This document shows, piece after piece, positions 20,701 to 33,900 of a stretch of 64,000 bases of DNA. Numbering within the stretch: position 1 is the first letter of the stretch; every line of letters starts with the position of its first letter. A model generated the notes under the pieces. The model was not told the origin of the DNA, did not search any database, and was given only the letters and a program-made list of their open reading frames with translations. The stretch spans positions 20,456,875 to 20,520,874 of the forward strand of contig OZ234495.1 in assembly GCA_965153455.1 (NCBI GenBank), in the 5' to 3' direction. Position numbers and translations under genes: made by a program. The DNA is from Sphagnum compactum (lineage: Eukaryota > Bryophyta > Sphagnopsida > Sphagnales).

Positions 20701-23700
20701 CTGAATTTCAAAAACAATAGCAGTAGCTCAATATCAAGTAATGACATCCCTTCATTCAAGGTGTCAAAGAGTGGTATATCTTTATAAGTATTGAGAACTT
20801 CTCCGTATCAAAGAACTGCAGCAAAAGGGAAGAAGATTTTTCAGCATTGAGTCAGAATCAAAAAACAATTCTGAATGCAGATCTGTATTGAGGAAACACC
20901 TGTTTTCTGAGGGAGCATCTGCAAGCTCCACAGTTGTGCTGCGACTTCTCATGCGGGCATGTTCCTCCTCCTCCTGCAAAGCTTTGCTAATAGAATCTCG
21001 CTCCTGTAGAGCTGCCTGCACTGCTTGGGGTAGAAAATCCTTACCTCGATACAGTGTTATGAACTCTTTATCTCTGGCAAGAAGAGTGCCTCCAGTCAAA
21101 GCCTGGAACATTCATGCATCAACAGATTGTAAGTGCATGATCCATATTTATTCTGAACACATTGTGAAGGCATGCAAAGCTCTTGACTGAAAAAACTGCC
21201 GATGGAGTAAACATTCTGGGCTCATTTTGTTTACAGCTACCCAATAGAACACACTGGCAATTACAGGGAAACAAAGAGGACCACTTAAATATCACTGCCA
21301 AAGAAATACCAGAAGAATCCTGACCTTCAATTCTTCAGCCATGAGCTCATTGTTTGTGTTTTGGACACCCCTTTTCACAGCAATCTTCACAACCTCAGTC
21401 TTCTCCCACAGCTTCACAATTGCAGCAGCCAGCCCACTGAGTCCCCTGTTTCTTCCTGTAGATTTGCACATTTCCTAATCTTGACATTAGTATGTCTTCA
21501 ATTGAAAGCAAAGAGTCCTTAGCATCAGAGACAGTCCTGAGGTATTGCAGAATCCTGACCAACTCATCACAGAACTCTGCCACCACAGAATGTTGGTAAC
21601 CTACCTTGTGAAAAAAGATTGACACCACCACAAAATACATGGCTAACTATCAATGCTTGAACACTTTTCTCAGAAGGACTACTTAAAGGTGACAGACTAG
21701 AGAATATACCCAGGACAAAGTGGGGCGGTAAAGGTCGTGCAAAGCGACGCAAGTCTGTCAATTCAAAGTCTGTCAGCTTGGGCTTCACACCATATGGAAG
21801 CAGCCGGAAGGGTCGCTTACACACTGCATCTGGGCTCAAGAGCAAATCCCCATCAATAGGCACAGGTCTGTTCCCTGTCCAATTCACCCACCGAGGCCCT
21901 AGCCCTTCCAGAACATCCTCCATTGCTTTCAACTCTGCTTCCTCTTCTAGTTCTGCTTCAGACTTAATCTCCTCAAGACCTGCTTGACACATTTTGATAT
22001 TACAAAAAACACTCTGTAAGGTTGCAGCAGCTTGTGGGTTGCCAATATGTTATGAGGCAATCCTTCTGTTTAGCAAACCCTCAGGTCAAGAATTGACAAA
22101 CAAAAGGCAATTCAGTTTGAGAGTGATGAGAACAAAATCACCTGAGAGATCCACAGCTGTAGCCTGTGTGATACTACTGTCTGCTGCATCTTCCCCCTCT
22201 TCTGGGTCAAGAGACATCAAGGCTTTTCTCTCTTGCTCTTCCTTCTCTTGCATCTCACGCACAGAAGGAGGAACATAGTCTTTTCCTCGATAAACCACAG
22301 CTGCACTTCCTGCTCTCCAAATGACTAAGCCTCCTGTCCCTCTCTGTCACACAAACAAATCCTACCATCTCAGGAAATTGGACTCTATTGTCTGAATTTG
22401 CATATTCAGTCGAGTGATCGTGGCATCAAGCTCCAGAGAGAAGGGTATCAGCCACTACTGACCTCCAGAGCCTGGTGAGTCTTTCGCATGTTGATTGCAG
22501 GAGGACCCTCACATTTGACTTTCACAATCTCAGAATTCTTCCATGCATTATGAATGGCTTCAATAATGCCAGGAGTGACACCAAGTCTACCGATTTTCAA
22601 TCGCCGCCTGACCATCAGTCCAAGACCTCGTAGTCTTTTCAGCTCATCTACAGGGATGGTAAGCTCTGCCATAGTTGGTGGCCTCACCTTCTTCTTCTGC
22701 TCTGTTGTTTCTTCATCAGAGTCCTCCTCATCAACAGAGTTTGCTTCCCATGGAAACCTCAACCTTCTCCCCTGCTGATCTGCGATTGAATCTGTGGCAG
22801 GCTCTGGGACTGGATGGTCCGGTGTGCTCCATCCTTTGTTCACCCCCAAAAATACAGGCTGACCAGGTCTGATAAACAAATTGTCAGCAACCGCAGATTT
22901 TCCATGAACAACTTCTTCTCACTAATGCAACAGTTGCATGCTGAAGCTCATTTTCAGCTCCAAAACCAACCAAGGAAATTGCAATGTCTCAACCCAGGAA
23001 AGGCATGTCGATAGCCATGGACACAACAGCTTGCACAAATCACGTAGACCTAAATTCTTAAGGAATCACATGGACCTTAATCCTCAATGAATTCAGCAGA
23101 AAGTTGTGGATCTCCAGAGACATTTACTTGCACAAAAAACACATTCTGTAATTCCTCTGCTCATCATGCATTTCTTCTGTGTATTACAGTTGGGGCCAAG
23201 AGTCTACTAATCCTGTATCACCATGGCATGCAAAAACCCTAGCATTGGATTTGCTTAAACCCTTGACATTTTTCTTGACCTAAATCCTCAAAGCACACTT
23301 TCAGCACACTAAGGTTGCATCAGAACAGAGTACATGATTGATCAGTCAGTTGCTTGTTGCCCTCCAACTCAAAAATGCAGGGATTGCAAAGTCTCCAAGA
23401 GGAGCTCACCATAAAAAATGCAGGGATTGTAAAGGTGCACAAGAGAAGCTCACCATGATGATGATGCAGGGATTTGCAAAGTGTGCAAGAGAAGGTTCTC
23501 AAGGTCTTGGATCCTTCTTCCTTACCTTGGGAGGAAAACTGAATTTGCAGTCAAGGATTGCCTTGGCTGAGGATTGAGATCTCCAAGAGGACTGCTGTTC
23601 TGGATACTCCGCAGCTTGTCTACAATGCGAGCCATGGCAACTTTGCCTCCTCCTCCCTCTTCATCAATGCTAGCACCTTCTTCTTCAACCTGGTCTCTCA

Positions 23701-24292
23701 AGACCGCCACCCTGTTGTTGGGAAGATGCTGCTGTTTTGTTTCCTTGCTGCTGTTACTTCTTCCTGCTGCTCCTCCCCTTGTTGCAGCAGGTCCTTGCTC
23801 CCATGGTGCCTTGTGCATGCTACGACTATCATACCGCGAATTGCTGCTATGTGTTGGGTATCTAGAGCTTTCATCATTTCTTGCGGAACTGGAAGAACTC
23901 CTTCCTCCTCTGTCCCCACCTGCGGCTTCCGTTTCTTGCTCATCAGAGGACTTGGAAGCATTCTTCCTCAATCCAGCAGGAGAAGAAGAAGAAGAAGAAG
24001 TTCCTCCTCTCCAAGTCTGTTGTTTCGCTTCAGCAGCGGCGCGCTCAAACCCTTCCTCGGCAATGTCGGGTAATGAGCTGCTGCTGCTGCTGCACAGCAC
24101 AGGCTGCTGCTGCCTGAATTGCAAGGACGAGGAAAGTCTGCTCCGGTGGCGTAAGAGGAAAAGTAAAGAGGGCGGTCTCGTGTGGATGCTGCTTCCATGC
24201 GAGGACGCTGCTGCAGCAGAGAGACGGCTGTGAGAACTTCGCGAGTCCACCGCTCGCATCGGTCCCAACAAACGCACTGGAGCCAACGCCAT
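17733..24292 (-). CDS. CFM2: CRM-domain chloroplast RNA splicing factor, CFM2 type
   Basis: CRM proteins bind group I and II intron RNA in chloroplasts and are needed for splicing, often with CAF partners. Thirteen exons join in frame to 1220 aa: 24292-23526, 22868-22463, 22343-22142, 21979-21710, 21455-21325, 21102-20900, 20617-20470, 20326-20170, 19988-19699, 19399-19340, 19244-18950, 18815-18685 and 18335-17733. The first exon is Ser/Arg-rich, fitting a plastid transit peptide. Four CRM domains lie near residues 325-415, 527-617, 740-831 and 953-1041. Their signatures include [48 protein letters not shown] and the closing YRGKDY/YRGKNY/YRGW. Four domains plus the order of linkers favour CFM2 over CFM3 or CRS1. 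A 180-residue tail very rich in Asp/Glu follows domain 4. The start is the ATG at 24292 in a strong GGAGCCATGGC context, preferred over an upstream in-frame ATG at 24331. Confidence 0.93.
23360..23505. repeat. Three-copy tandem repeat in intron 1 of the CRM gene
   Basis: A unit of about 45-50 bases (AATGCAGGGATT-GCAAAG-CAAGAG-AGCTCACCAT) occurs three times with divergence. The intron is 23525-22869. Confidence 0.75.
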
Positions 24293-24790
24293 GGCTCCCC
24301 TCCCAAAAATCCTCCAACAAAAAAATTTCACACCTATTCTTCCTCTCCGTCGCCTCGTCTCTAAATCTCAATTACCGATCGAGGAAAAAAAAAATTCACA
24401 ATCTACGAGACATAAAGTAAATGCAGCCAACGACCGACCGATGCTTCTTCGTCACCACTGAAGCTCTCGAAAGCTCCTCCCCAATTCTCGAGATCAACAA
24501 AACCGAATTTTGCTTCAGTGAAACCACAAGACTTGATCGCATCATTTGCTGCTGGATGTCGCCCTACTACACCATCTCCACGATGAATGTCGGGTAACAC
24601 AGCACTACCCACAACTCCAAGAAAAAAATTCTCGATCTCCGTCCGCCTCCTCCGTGATCTCGACGACGGACACAACCGAGTCCGGTTGAGGATAACGCTC
24701 ACGCACTCTGGCACTCTCGCTCGGGCACCACAGGACCCGCCGGTTCCCACCTAGGTTATAACCTACCAGAATGGTACCTTCTTTCCCACA
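24293..24790 (-). promoter_or_regulatory. Probable promoter and 5' leader of the CRM gene
   Basis: A GC-richer stretch directly upstream of the ATG at 24292. It carries an open minus-strand frame (24403-24750) that is probably fortuitous leader sequence. Composition falls to AT-rich beyond about 24800. Confidence 0.35.
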
Positions 24791-24795
24791 GAACC

Positions 24796-24832
24796 CACAG
24801 TAGGTACCTACCAGGTATCCTACTTAGGATCT
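24796..24832. promoter_or_regulatory. Palindromic GTAGGTACCTACC boundary motif, copy 1
   Basis: The perfect palindrome GGTAGGTACCTACC core (here GTAGGTACCTACC) is followed by a second inverted block, ATCCTACTTAGGAT. It marks the switch from the gene island to AT-rich DNA, about 510 bases upstream of the CRM gene start. A related copy is at 56915-56960. Confidence 0.55.
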
Positions 24833-24839
24833 TTTATGT

Positions 24840-26380
24840 TAATTTTGAGCATTGTGAGAACAAACATAAAAATCCAAACAAGTCCTTCCGCAAGGTAAAG
24901 CCCCTTTAAAATGTTAAGGAAAAAAAAAGTGTTGTACATCTTTGTTGTTTGAAGTTGGAACCTTCCACTTCTGAGCCTAACTACCTCGCTTCTATGCCTT
25001 AACACCTACATAAACATGAAAATGCAAATTAACATGTGTTCATGTATAGGAGAAGGGCTTGAGTACAGGTCGTTTGGTGATTTGAGATCTCTGCCCAAGG
25101 CTGATAACCTATTGGGAACCATTATGGGACCATTAAAAAAAACCTTGCCCTTGGGGCCAAGTACATTACCTGAGTAATATTATAATATTTCTACCTACAA
25201 CCAAAAGATGCTACACATTAGAAATCGTATATTGCATGATATCCAAACAAATCATATGTTTGTGTATTTTGGTTCATTGCAACATCAAACCAATAGAAAA
25301 GGGGGTCAATATGTATATCATTGGTAACAGATAAGAAGAGGCGATAAAAGGAATGCAATAATAGAAGACTAGTGTGTCAAAATATTAGTTCAAGCCAACA
25401 AAGGTTTTCCAAAAATGGGTGCAAATGACAAATTAAAAAACCTACAACATCCCCATCAAAATCAGAATGACTAAAATTGAAGGATATTAAGAGCATAAAA
25501 ACCGCATCAACAAATGAGACAGGCTTAACCCTAAACACATTTTGCAATTCTAAAGTTCTTGAAACATGACATCTGTAGATGTGTGATTGATTGCATTGAC
25601 AACAACATTAGGATGCGAACAACATCCCATCAGAATGAGACTCAAGAGTTGTTCAAAAAGGCCTCAAGGATATCATCTCAAAACCCTCTTTTGGTAGGTG
25701 CTACATCAAATTGACATAGGAAAAAACGAAGGCGGAAATTATATATATCTTCAAAAGCAAACACGTGGAGCAACTATTGAATATGTAAAGAGGTTTCAGG
25801 TGTTGCAAATGGGTTTAATTCATGGAGGTGATTAGGCCATTGCTAAACAATGTGAAACTCCAAGGATTCATACAATTCAAGGACAAATATGACATCATCT
25901 TATGTGAAAAACTTAACTAAAATACTTGGGATGATTGCTTCTCAAATGTCAATTTCATCAAAACGGTCATGAAGATACAAACCATAATAAATGTCCCTCC
26001 AGCTTAAAAGATGAACCACATGAAGGAACATGGACCAAAATGACCAAGTGAAGATGAGCAAATAAAGCCAGGGGGATATGGTAGTTTTCAAAGGGTTGTT
26101 ATTGGAGTTTGAACAAAAGTTGGAAGAATGAAAGGATGAAGGAGCACTTACTAGGAGAGGAGACAGGAGATGACCTTTGTCTTCCATCTTAAGGTGGTGA
26201 TCACATTTAATTGATTTGTCTACACATATATCACAACATACAACTTATGCAAGTCAAGATCTGAGACCAGTAAATGAGATGCCAGCACAAAACCAGGCCC
26301 TGGCCTCAAATGTGATTGATTTCCTTCAGCTTGAAGTTCAAATGAAGTTTCATACAAAAAGATCACGCACAGAGTGAGTA
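24840..26380. other. AT-rich intergenic sequence
   Basis: No coding exon was recognised between the CRM gene promoter and the 3' side of the SAP gene. Only short random frames occur. Confidence 0.5.
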
Positions 26381-26389
26381 CCTGCATTC

Positions 26390-26745
26390 TGCAGAAATCT
26401 ACTCCCTCAGAGGCTGCAAAGCTGTTTCTGCACTTCATACTCATGATCTAAAAATACCTACTAACTGCAAGGCAGACAAAAAGAGTGCCTGATTTTCCCT
26501 TGTGAGTACACTCTTTAAGAGCATCTCATTCTATCAACCCAACTTTTCTTCATATCTAGGGGAACAGTAACAGTAAGAACTTACTCAGGCTGCAAAGCTG
26601 TTTTTGCAGTGTGGACTCATGATCTAACACCTATAACTGCAAAGCAGGAAAAAAGGGTGAAATTTTTTTTCTTATGAGCACACACTCTTTTAGTGCATCT
26701 CATTCCACCCATCTTCTCCATATCCAGGGGGACAATCACAGTAAG
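26390..26745. repeat. Diverged tandem duplication of about 170-190 bases
   Basis: Copy 1 (about 26390-26578) and copy 2 (about 26585-26745) share in order GGCTGCAAAGCTGTTT, ACTCATGATCTAA, ACTGCAA-GCAG, GAGCACA/GAGTACACTCTTT, GCATCTCATTC and a closing ACAGTAAG/CACAGTAAG. It lies about 200 bases downstream of the SAP-gene stop, possibly in its 3' untranslated region. Confidence 0.8.
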
Positions 26746-26935
26746 AAACCAGGGATGAAGTAACAATTGCAAGAGCCCTTGAAACTGACAAATAGACAAC
26801 CTTCCAATGCAGAGTGGAGGGAATACTGCAGTTTTATGGAAGGCTCCATCACCTCATTGCTCAATATGAACATTCTTGACAAATAGACATATGCTGGTTC
26901 GACCTTATGACATGGACACCTAGCTGCCATTACTG

Positions 26936-28945
26936 TTACCGCTTCTGCTCCTTTATGAGCCGTGCAATCAACTCCTCCTGTAGATCACCAAATCCAGCAA
27001 TGTGCAATCAAATGAAAAGCAATTCAAAAAACAAGAGCAAACATCTGTGTAAAACTGAGTGTTCAAAAAGCATCATGGATGCTTCAATAGAGTACCTTGT
27101 TGCCCTTCAAGGGTAGATTCATCTCCTTGAGCATTGCCTTTAGCTGTTGCACAGTGCAGACCTGCAAATTCTTCCCAGAAAGTCTGATTGATGCTCCATC
27201 TGCACATGGGGACCCACACACAATTGAGTTTCCCTTGATCATAGAGGACCTTAGGCTCCAGAAACTCATAGATTCACATCCTGACCTTTCCTCTCTGGAG
27301 TACCGCCGTTAGAAACGTTGGCCCTCTTTGATGCTGGCTTGTCATCAGGTTGCCGTTCTGCAGGCCTGAACAACAAAATTGCCAAAAAAATCAGCCCTCG
27401 ACAAACAGCTGAGCAGTTGAAAATTTGAAGTGATCATCAATTCATGGCTGCAGACTCTCCTTTCTTAGAAACAATCTTGCTCACAACTTCCATTCTACTG
27501 ATTTCTTCCCATCTGAGCTCAATTCATGAAGCACACTCCCTGAAAAAAAAAGGTTGGCAGTTGAGAAAAGATTTTGTTAGTAACATTCAGGATGGACAAA
27601 ATTACCGTTTGCCATTCCCTTCCTCAGGAGTAGCAGCAGCAGCAGCAACCTTGCCTTTGTTGTCTTTTGATTTCTGCTCTGTTCTGCCCTTCTCTTTTTT
27701 CAGAGTTAATGCACGGATAAGGATGTTTGTGGAATCAGTTTTGATCAGCTGTTCATCTGAAAGGAAAACAGAGGGAGCCATGAAAATCAGAGGTCACAAA
27801 TAAAAACAAGTAGCAAAATCCGCAACCACCAATATCAGTACTAAGAGCTGGCCAATTGAAAGAGCTGAACAAACCTGGAGGAGCAGTGTCATGTTGGCAT
27901 ACGTAAACCTTCATTCCACCCTGCAGTTTGGAACACAAAAGATTACTCACAAACACAACAACAAGGCCTGAAGACAAATTTCAATGCTACCACCAAACTT
28001 GTAGCATCTTATACTCAGCATCTTCCATAATAGCAACAACAATTCCCTCAAAACTTTCAACTGAGTACAAATTAGGTCTATTCCGCTGACACACAATAGC
28101 GTGACAAAACTGTATAGAGTAAAATTTGGCTTCTCAACCATAGCTGGATGCGAGGGTGGCACACCCAAAACAACACAAGGAGAGGGAGGGAGGAGGTACA
28201 CTGCCACAAGAGAATGGATGACCTAAATCTCATTCCATGACATAAAAAGAAAGAATCAGGTCGGCAAGTCAGATTCCTGTGACGCTCAAGTTGACAATGC
28301 TGCGCTATAGATATGCCAAACATTTGTGGGCGACAGCAAAGCCGCAAGTCGTGACCTAAAACAGCCAGGATGAAACCTGGTATCTAGAGTCATTTCCTTG
28401 ATGTTCAAGCAGAGGAGGAGCAGTCCACGAGAGAAGAAACCGCAGCAAAATAAATCATGCCAAATCGGATCCGCTTCTCAATAAATTCACCACCGACACA
28501 CAGACAGCCGTGCATCACGACTGAAGAAGCAGAAGCACAAAGGAGAAAACTTCACAAAAAGACGGAGAGAACGAAGATTTGGCAAAGAAGAAACATCTGG
28601 CTACTGCGATGATTCAGAAAACAAGGATTTCAAGTGTGTCGCTGCTGCCGCTCTGAACATCAAATTCCCTCTCTCTTCTTCTTCTTCTTCTTCTTCCTCT
28701 GTTGTTCCAACGTTACTATTATTCATTTCGAAACGAATTCATCACAGATAGAAATCGGATCAGACAGGCTCGGCGGCGGGGAAAGGAGGAAGAGGAGGCC
28801 CCGGGGTTTCAAAAGGGGAAGAGGCCGGCGCACCGGCTTGAATGTAAAAGAGTGTAAGAAGAATGTGTAATACCATGGTGGAGGACGGCTGTGAGAAAAA
28901 TCCTCGAGATGGAAGATTCTGCAGGTATTGTGCTGCTCCCGCCAT
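26936..28945 (-). CDS. SAP-domain protein (small, plant AT5G63460-like)
   Basis: SAP domains are short helix-extended-helix motifs that bind DNA or chromatin. Six exons join in frame to 164 aa: 28945-28874, 27920-27875, 27756-27606, 27365-27286, 27199-27096 and 26977-26936. The N-terminus MAGAAQYLQNLPSRGFFSQP is followed by GGMKVYVCQHDTAPPDEQ and then NILIRALTLKKEKG. A low-complexity Lys/Ala middle precedes the C-terminal SAP motif (residues about 127-164), with TVQQLKAMLKEMNLPLKGNK and EELIARLIKEQKR. This layout matches, from memory, small plant SAP proteins of which AT5G63460 is one. The N-terminal LPSRG-F segment is typical of them and could be an organelle presequence. Intron 1 is the longest (953 bases). 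The precise function in plants is not established to my knowledge. Confidence 0.88.
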
Positions 28946-29310
28946 CGCACCGGTTCTCAACCTCCAAGATCAAAGAGATTTCTGATTTTTTTTACTTGAT
29001 TTTGCAATGAGCTCTAGCGGCCGCCGTTGCCACCACGCGCCTGTGGATCGCTATCTCTCTCCCCTTTCCCGTAGCAAAGCTCTCTACGTCCGCCATCGCC
29101 ACCCTCTCTCTTCCCGTTCTTCCTCTTTCCCTGGCTTCCCCTAACCCCTGGTTACTGTTCTATTAACCCGAGTTACTTTAGAGCGAACCGCGGTTACAGT
29201 TCCTTCGGGAAAACCTGTGCACCTACCCGTGTTGGGCGGTTACTAAACACCGAAAGACACCCGGAGGTTATCATTGCGGTTCTTAGGAACCGTACCCCGC
29301 GATTCTCAAA
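28946..29310 (-). promoter_or_regulatory. Probable promoter of the SAP gene, with GGTTAC/GGTTC inverted motifs
   Basis: A GC-richer stretch upstream of the ATG at 28945. From 29146 to 29300 there is a cluster of GGTTAC, AACCGCGGTT and CGGTTCTTAGGAACCG elements, several palindromic. Beyond 29310 the sequence turns AT-rich. Confidence 0.4.
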
Positions 29311-29319
29311 ACATTAAAA

Positions 29320-30940
29320 AGAACATGTTCTGAATTATAACGACAATTCTTCCTTTTTTAAAAAAAAATTTGAAATAACTAGCCATAAAATCGCCAGTTA
29401 TTTACCGTTTTTTTAAATTAAAATTTCTGGTTATTTATTTATTGGTTCTTCCATGAAAACCGCCAATTCTTTAAAGGGCAGAATTTTTAATTTTGGACAG
29501 AACCAAATTTTTAAACCAAAATGCTCAAACTTGCATAATTGTTATGTTGTTAAAGAACAAAAAAAAATGTTGCCCCAAAAAAAGAAAAAAAAATTGGATT
29601 TCAAATGGAGTTTATTAAAAAGCACTTGATATTATTTAATGTATATATAATTTTTTATTTTGAAAAAGACAATAAAACTAACTAATTGATTCAATTCATT
29701 TACATTCAAGTTGTTTGTGAATAAGAATGCCTAAATTGCATAAATGTGGACAAAATATTGTTGAGGAACAAATTTATGCTAAATTCTAATTTTGGGGTGG
29801 AGATTATTAAATGCATTTTGGTTGGTTATTTTTCATCAATTTCTAATACAAAAAAAATATCAGCGTAATTTCAAATCTCAATTGAATATTAAAATGTAAT
29901 TTAAAAAACATTAATTTCTTTATAGTTGTGGCAATTTAAGTTGAAACCTAAAGTAGAGTTTTGTTAATGGACAGAGCCATGAATACATACTTGAGGCGAA
30001 ACTATTGACATATTAAGTTTCTTTTTTAAAAATTGTGTTTCTTTTAAATTGTCTAGTGTTTTTTTTCATTCTTACAATATTTTAATATTGAAAATCTGTC
30101 TAATTTATATTGGAAATTTGTCTAATTTTGCTAAAATTTGGGGTGCATGTCAATTCATGTCATGATGAAAGATGACTTACTCAAAGGAATGTTCACATGC
30201 TTTTAGTAGTATATCACGTTTGCACATTTGCAAGCTCCAATGTACAATAACCCTAAAATGCATAGACCTTGAAACAACCTAATTTGAATTGAAGAAGTCC
30301 ATATCCTCTTGGTGCTTCATGATACATCATGTAAACACATATGATATCATAAGCTAAGTACTCGTGAAATTTTAGATGTCATTTGTTTTTGACATGGCTA
30401 AGAATTATCCTTCATGGATGTGTGTGTTGATCATGGGAGGAGTGACACATATCCACAAGCATCTCTTGAAGTTTGTAGAAAAGGTAATAAGATTTCGAAT
30501 TCAAAAGTATTGGCAACCAAGTATTCCTTAATTTTCCTTCAAAACATAAATCAAATCACTTCGAGTACCATTCTTCAACCCCACGGTCTATTGATCTATC
30601 GATTCTATGCATATTTCTTTGCAAATGTTGTTTTGAACATGTAAATAACTTCCAACAAGGGGGTAGAACAATTACCTTCCAACTTAATGAAAATGTCTTT
30701 AATCATAACAAAATCAAGGAAAATACAATTAGACTCTTAAAAATGTACTAAATTTACTCTATATATATATATATACACACACTAAAAAACAAAAATAAAA
30801 TTCCTAAGGATGATAATTATGTTTTGTAACATAATTACCTCCAAGTAACTAGTATTGGCTTATCATTACTGAAAAAAAAAACCACAAAATTAACAAAATG
30901 AAAAGTTTCAAATGAAAATTATGCCAACAATAATAATTTT
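29320..30940. other. AT-rich intergenic sequence
   Basis: No coding frame of note. It contains an (AT)n(AC)n microsatellite at about 30758-30782 and long A/T runs. Confidence 0.5.
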
Positions 30941-30949
30941 GCCCTTCAA

Positions 30950-33900
30950 CAAAATTATTGCCTAGATATAGTCACCAACTGTATTGTCATATCTCATAAA
31001 TCACAAGCCCATTTAAAAAATGTAGATGTGATAATGTTATATATATGTTGTGCATATTAAGTTGCACATTGTTAGGTGGTTGACAAAAGTCTATCACCAA
31101 ATGTTCAAATGTTTGTCCTTGAGCAAAAAAAACCATAGCAAGTGATAGTTGATGATGATTAATATTAAAAAATTTGGAAGTACTTGATTCTTGTATAGAA
31201 TGATGATATTGGAATTTTTTTATTGTGGGTGCTATTAGTGTGACATTTTAAAGTATACCTTTGAGGGTGATGTCTTGTAATGTTTCATGTTTTTGTATGA
31301 ATTCAATAAAATCTTTAAGAATCTTAATAGGTGGGTGCATCAAGTCATCATGTTGAATCCAATGTGATTTTGTGAGTGAAATACTTTCAACACAACCAAT
31401 TGTCCCATCAACAATTTTGGGATATATGTTTTAGGGATCATGATTTTCATTCCTTTGTAAACTTTTTATGAATGGTGCTAAATTTTGAGTTTTATTTATT
31501 GGCATTGTTTGTTTTATAATATATTGTATGTCATGACATATTGGATTTTTTTTGTAAATATCATTAGTTAAAATCGTATAACATTTTTATTTGATGATTC
31601 AAAACTCATTTTTATCATATAATGATCGATATCATTACATAATTCATTTCAAGGAACTACAAAGGTCGTTGTTCTTCATTGAGCTTTGAATAAATTTATG
31701 TTCAAATTAGAAAGAAATCATGTTTGAGTAATTTCAAGTTTGAATTAGAAAATTTTGCTAGTTTTGAGGATTTCTAAAATAGATGCATATAAGACATCTT
31801 CATTTTGTCACATTTGTTCTATTAATATAATGTTATTAAGATGAATATAATTTTCCCATATACTTTTGCGTATAATTTCTTTTGAGTTTATTTTATGAAT
31901 GCAAAGGTTGGTTGTATATTTGTTAAATATAATGGTGTATCATTTATAAGTGGAAATTGTAAAAAGTCGCCCATGAACATTATGTTCATCCCACAAAATG
32001 GTAATATATTGGATTTCAATTTTTGTAATTTCAAATGTATTGTAACAAGCATGTTACAACCAACCATTGCAATTTCATCAACAATTATAAATTCAATAGT
32101 TGGTCAAATATTTACTATTTAGTTTAATTTATTTACAATGGCATGTTTGTTAATGGACAAGCCCAATAATGAATGGATAGTTGTCCCACTGACTAATAAT
32201 GTTGCATTTGCAATGTATGTTGCAATGCAAAGTTTTTGTTCATTGTTTGTTTTTTAAAAAATCTTAAATGGTTTTAATGACTTGTGTTTTTCCTATTTCT
32301 ACAGCACCTCTTACATATTGTATATTTGTTCAATGGAATTCATTTGTGTGAACATTTTAAATGCACAAACTTATAATTTATTTAATTTATATTTAATTTT
32401 ATGTGTATTTTAATGGATGTTGATGAGTAAACATCATCATAAACAAATTTTATATTTTCCAATTTTTTACATGAATTATTTTATTTATTTATTTCAATTT
32501 TTGGTACATGTTGTAATTCAGGATGTTGTGGATTGCAATTTACATGTATGTGGTCTTTATTTTTATATAGATGCATAGTGTTTTGTGTTGACATATAAGG
32601 TATTTGATTTTGTAAATTATTTATTATATTTTGCAGTCTTTTGTGTTATTTTGAAGTTCAATAGTTATCATATTCATGTCATCCGTTTTTTTCAACATGT
32701 TTTTAATTCTCTATTGATTCAATTTTTTTGTTATTTCAATTGTATATTTTTTGTTATTTTTGTTGCATAATAAATATTTTATTTCTAGTTGTTCAAGTTT
32801 TTGTTTTTGTTATGTGATATTATTTTGTATTGTAATTAATTCATTAATTTCTTCATGTACCATGTTTTCAACTTGTTATGAATAAAGAAGATTTGCTTCT
32901 TTTTCTAAAATTTCATCTTCATTAATTTCAGTTCTATTAAAATATTGAATAATCTATCCAAATTTCTAGATTCTTTGCATTCATGTAAAACATTGATTTT
33001 TTCATTACCTATTTTGTAAAGTTGAATTTTTTTGAAAATGAATCATCTGATATTCTTTCCCATGACATATAGAGATCCATGATCATATCAAAAAAAGTTC
33101 GCCATGAAGAAAATAAAATAGAAATTCTTCGAGCATAATTTTCTAGATCATTTTTTCTAATGGTATTGTATAACTTTGAAAGATTGGTGTTTTAAATATT
33201 TTATATTCATATATACTATGGTTTTGTATTGAAGGTGTTCTTAATGAAATCGATGACCACGAATATTGTTGATCTTATTTGTTTTGCCATAAAGTTCATT
33301 AAAAAATTAAAAATTAAAATCGTGTATTTGTTGATAGTTAGTTTGAAAATTATGTATAATTTATTCTAAATTTTCTAAATTTCTATCATTCATAAATGTT
33401 TGAATTTTTTCATTTATAAAATTATCATTTTATTTTGGTTCATTAATTTTATTTCTTGTTCATTAACCCATGTTGATAAACTATACCATGGTATGTATGT
33501 GAAATCATAATCGGTGATGTGATCTGGTAAATTTAATAAGTAAATGATTGCTTTTGTGGTTGATATTTCTTGTTGGCTTCCAATTGTATGTAAACATCAT
33601 ATGAGTAAATGATGAGTTTTGTTAATCGAATCATACAAATTTGTGTTATTATTAATTGTTTCATATTTTTTTACTAAAGTTTGTAAATGTGAATACATAT
33701 GTGTAATATAGATGGATGTTTTTTTTATGTAATTTGTGATGTAATAAATTAATGATTTACTATTTTTACTAATTATGATTACATCTAAATGTTAGTAATA
33801 TCCATGGATTTGTATTATTTAACCATTTGTCTATTCTTTCAATGTGCGATAATTTAGTGTCATTATCAAAATGAGTTTTATTGATAAATAGGTTTGAAGA

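Noticed and set aside
23574-24233. Long plus-strand frame of 219 codons
   Set aside because: Antisense shadow of Ser/Arg-rich exon 1 of the CRM gene; rich in Leu/Ser from complementary codons and without a domain.
23522-24331. Upstream in-frame ATG at 24331 as the start of the CRM protein (MKFFCWRIF...)
   Set aside because: The ATG at 24292 has a much better context and gives a normal transit-peptide N-terminus.
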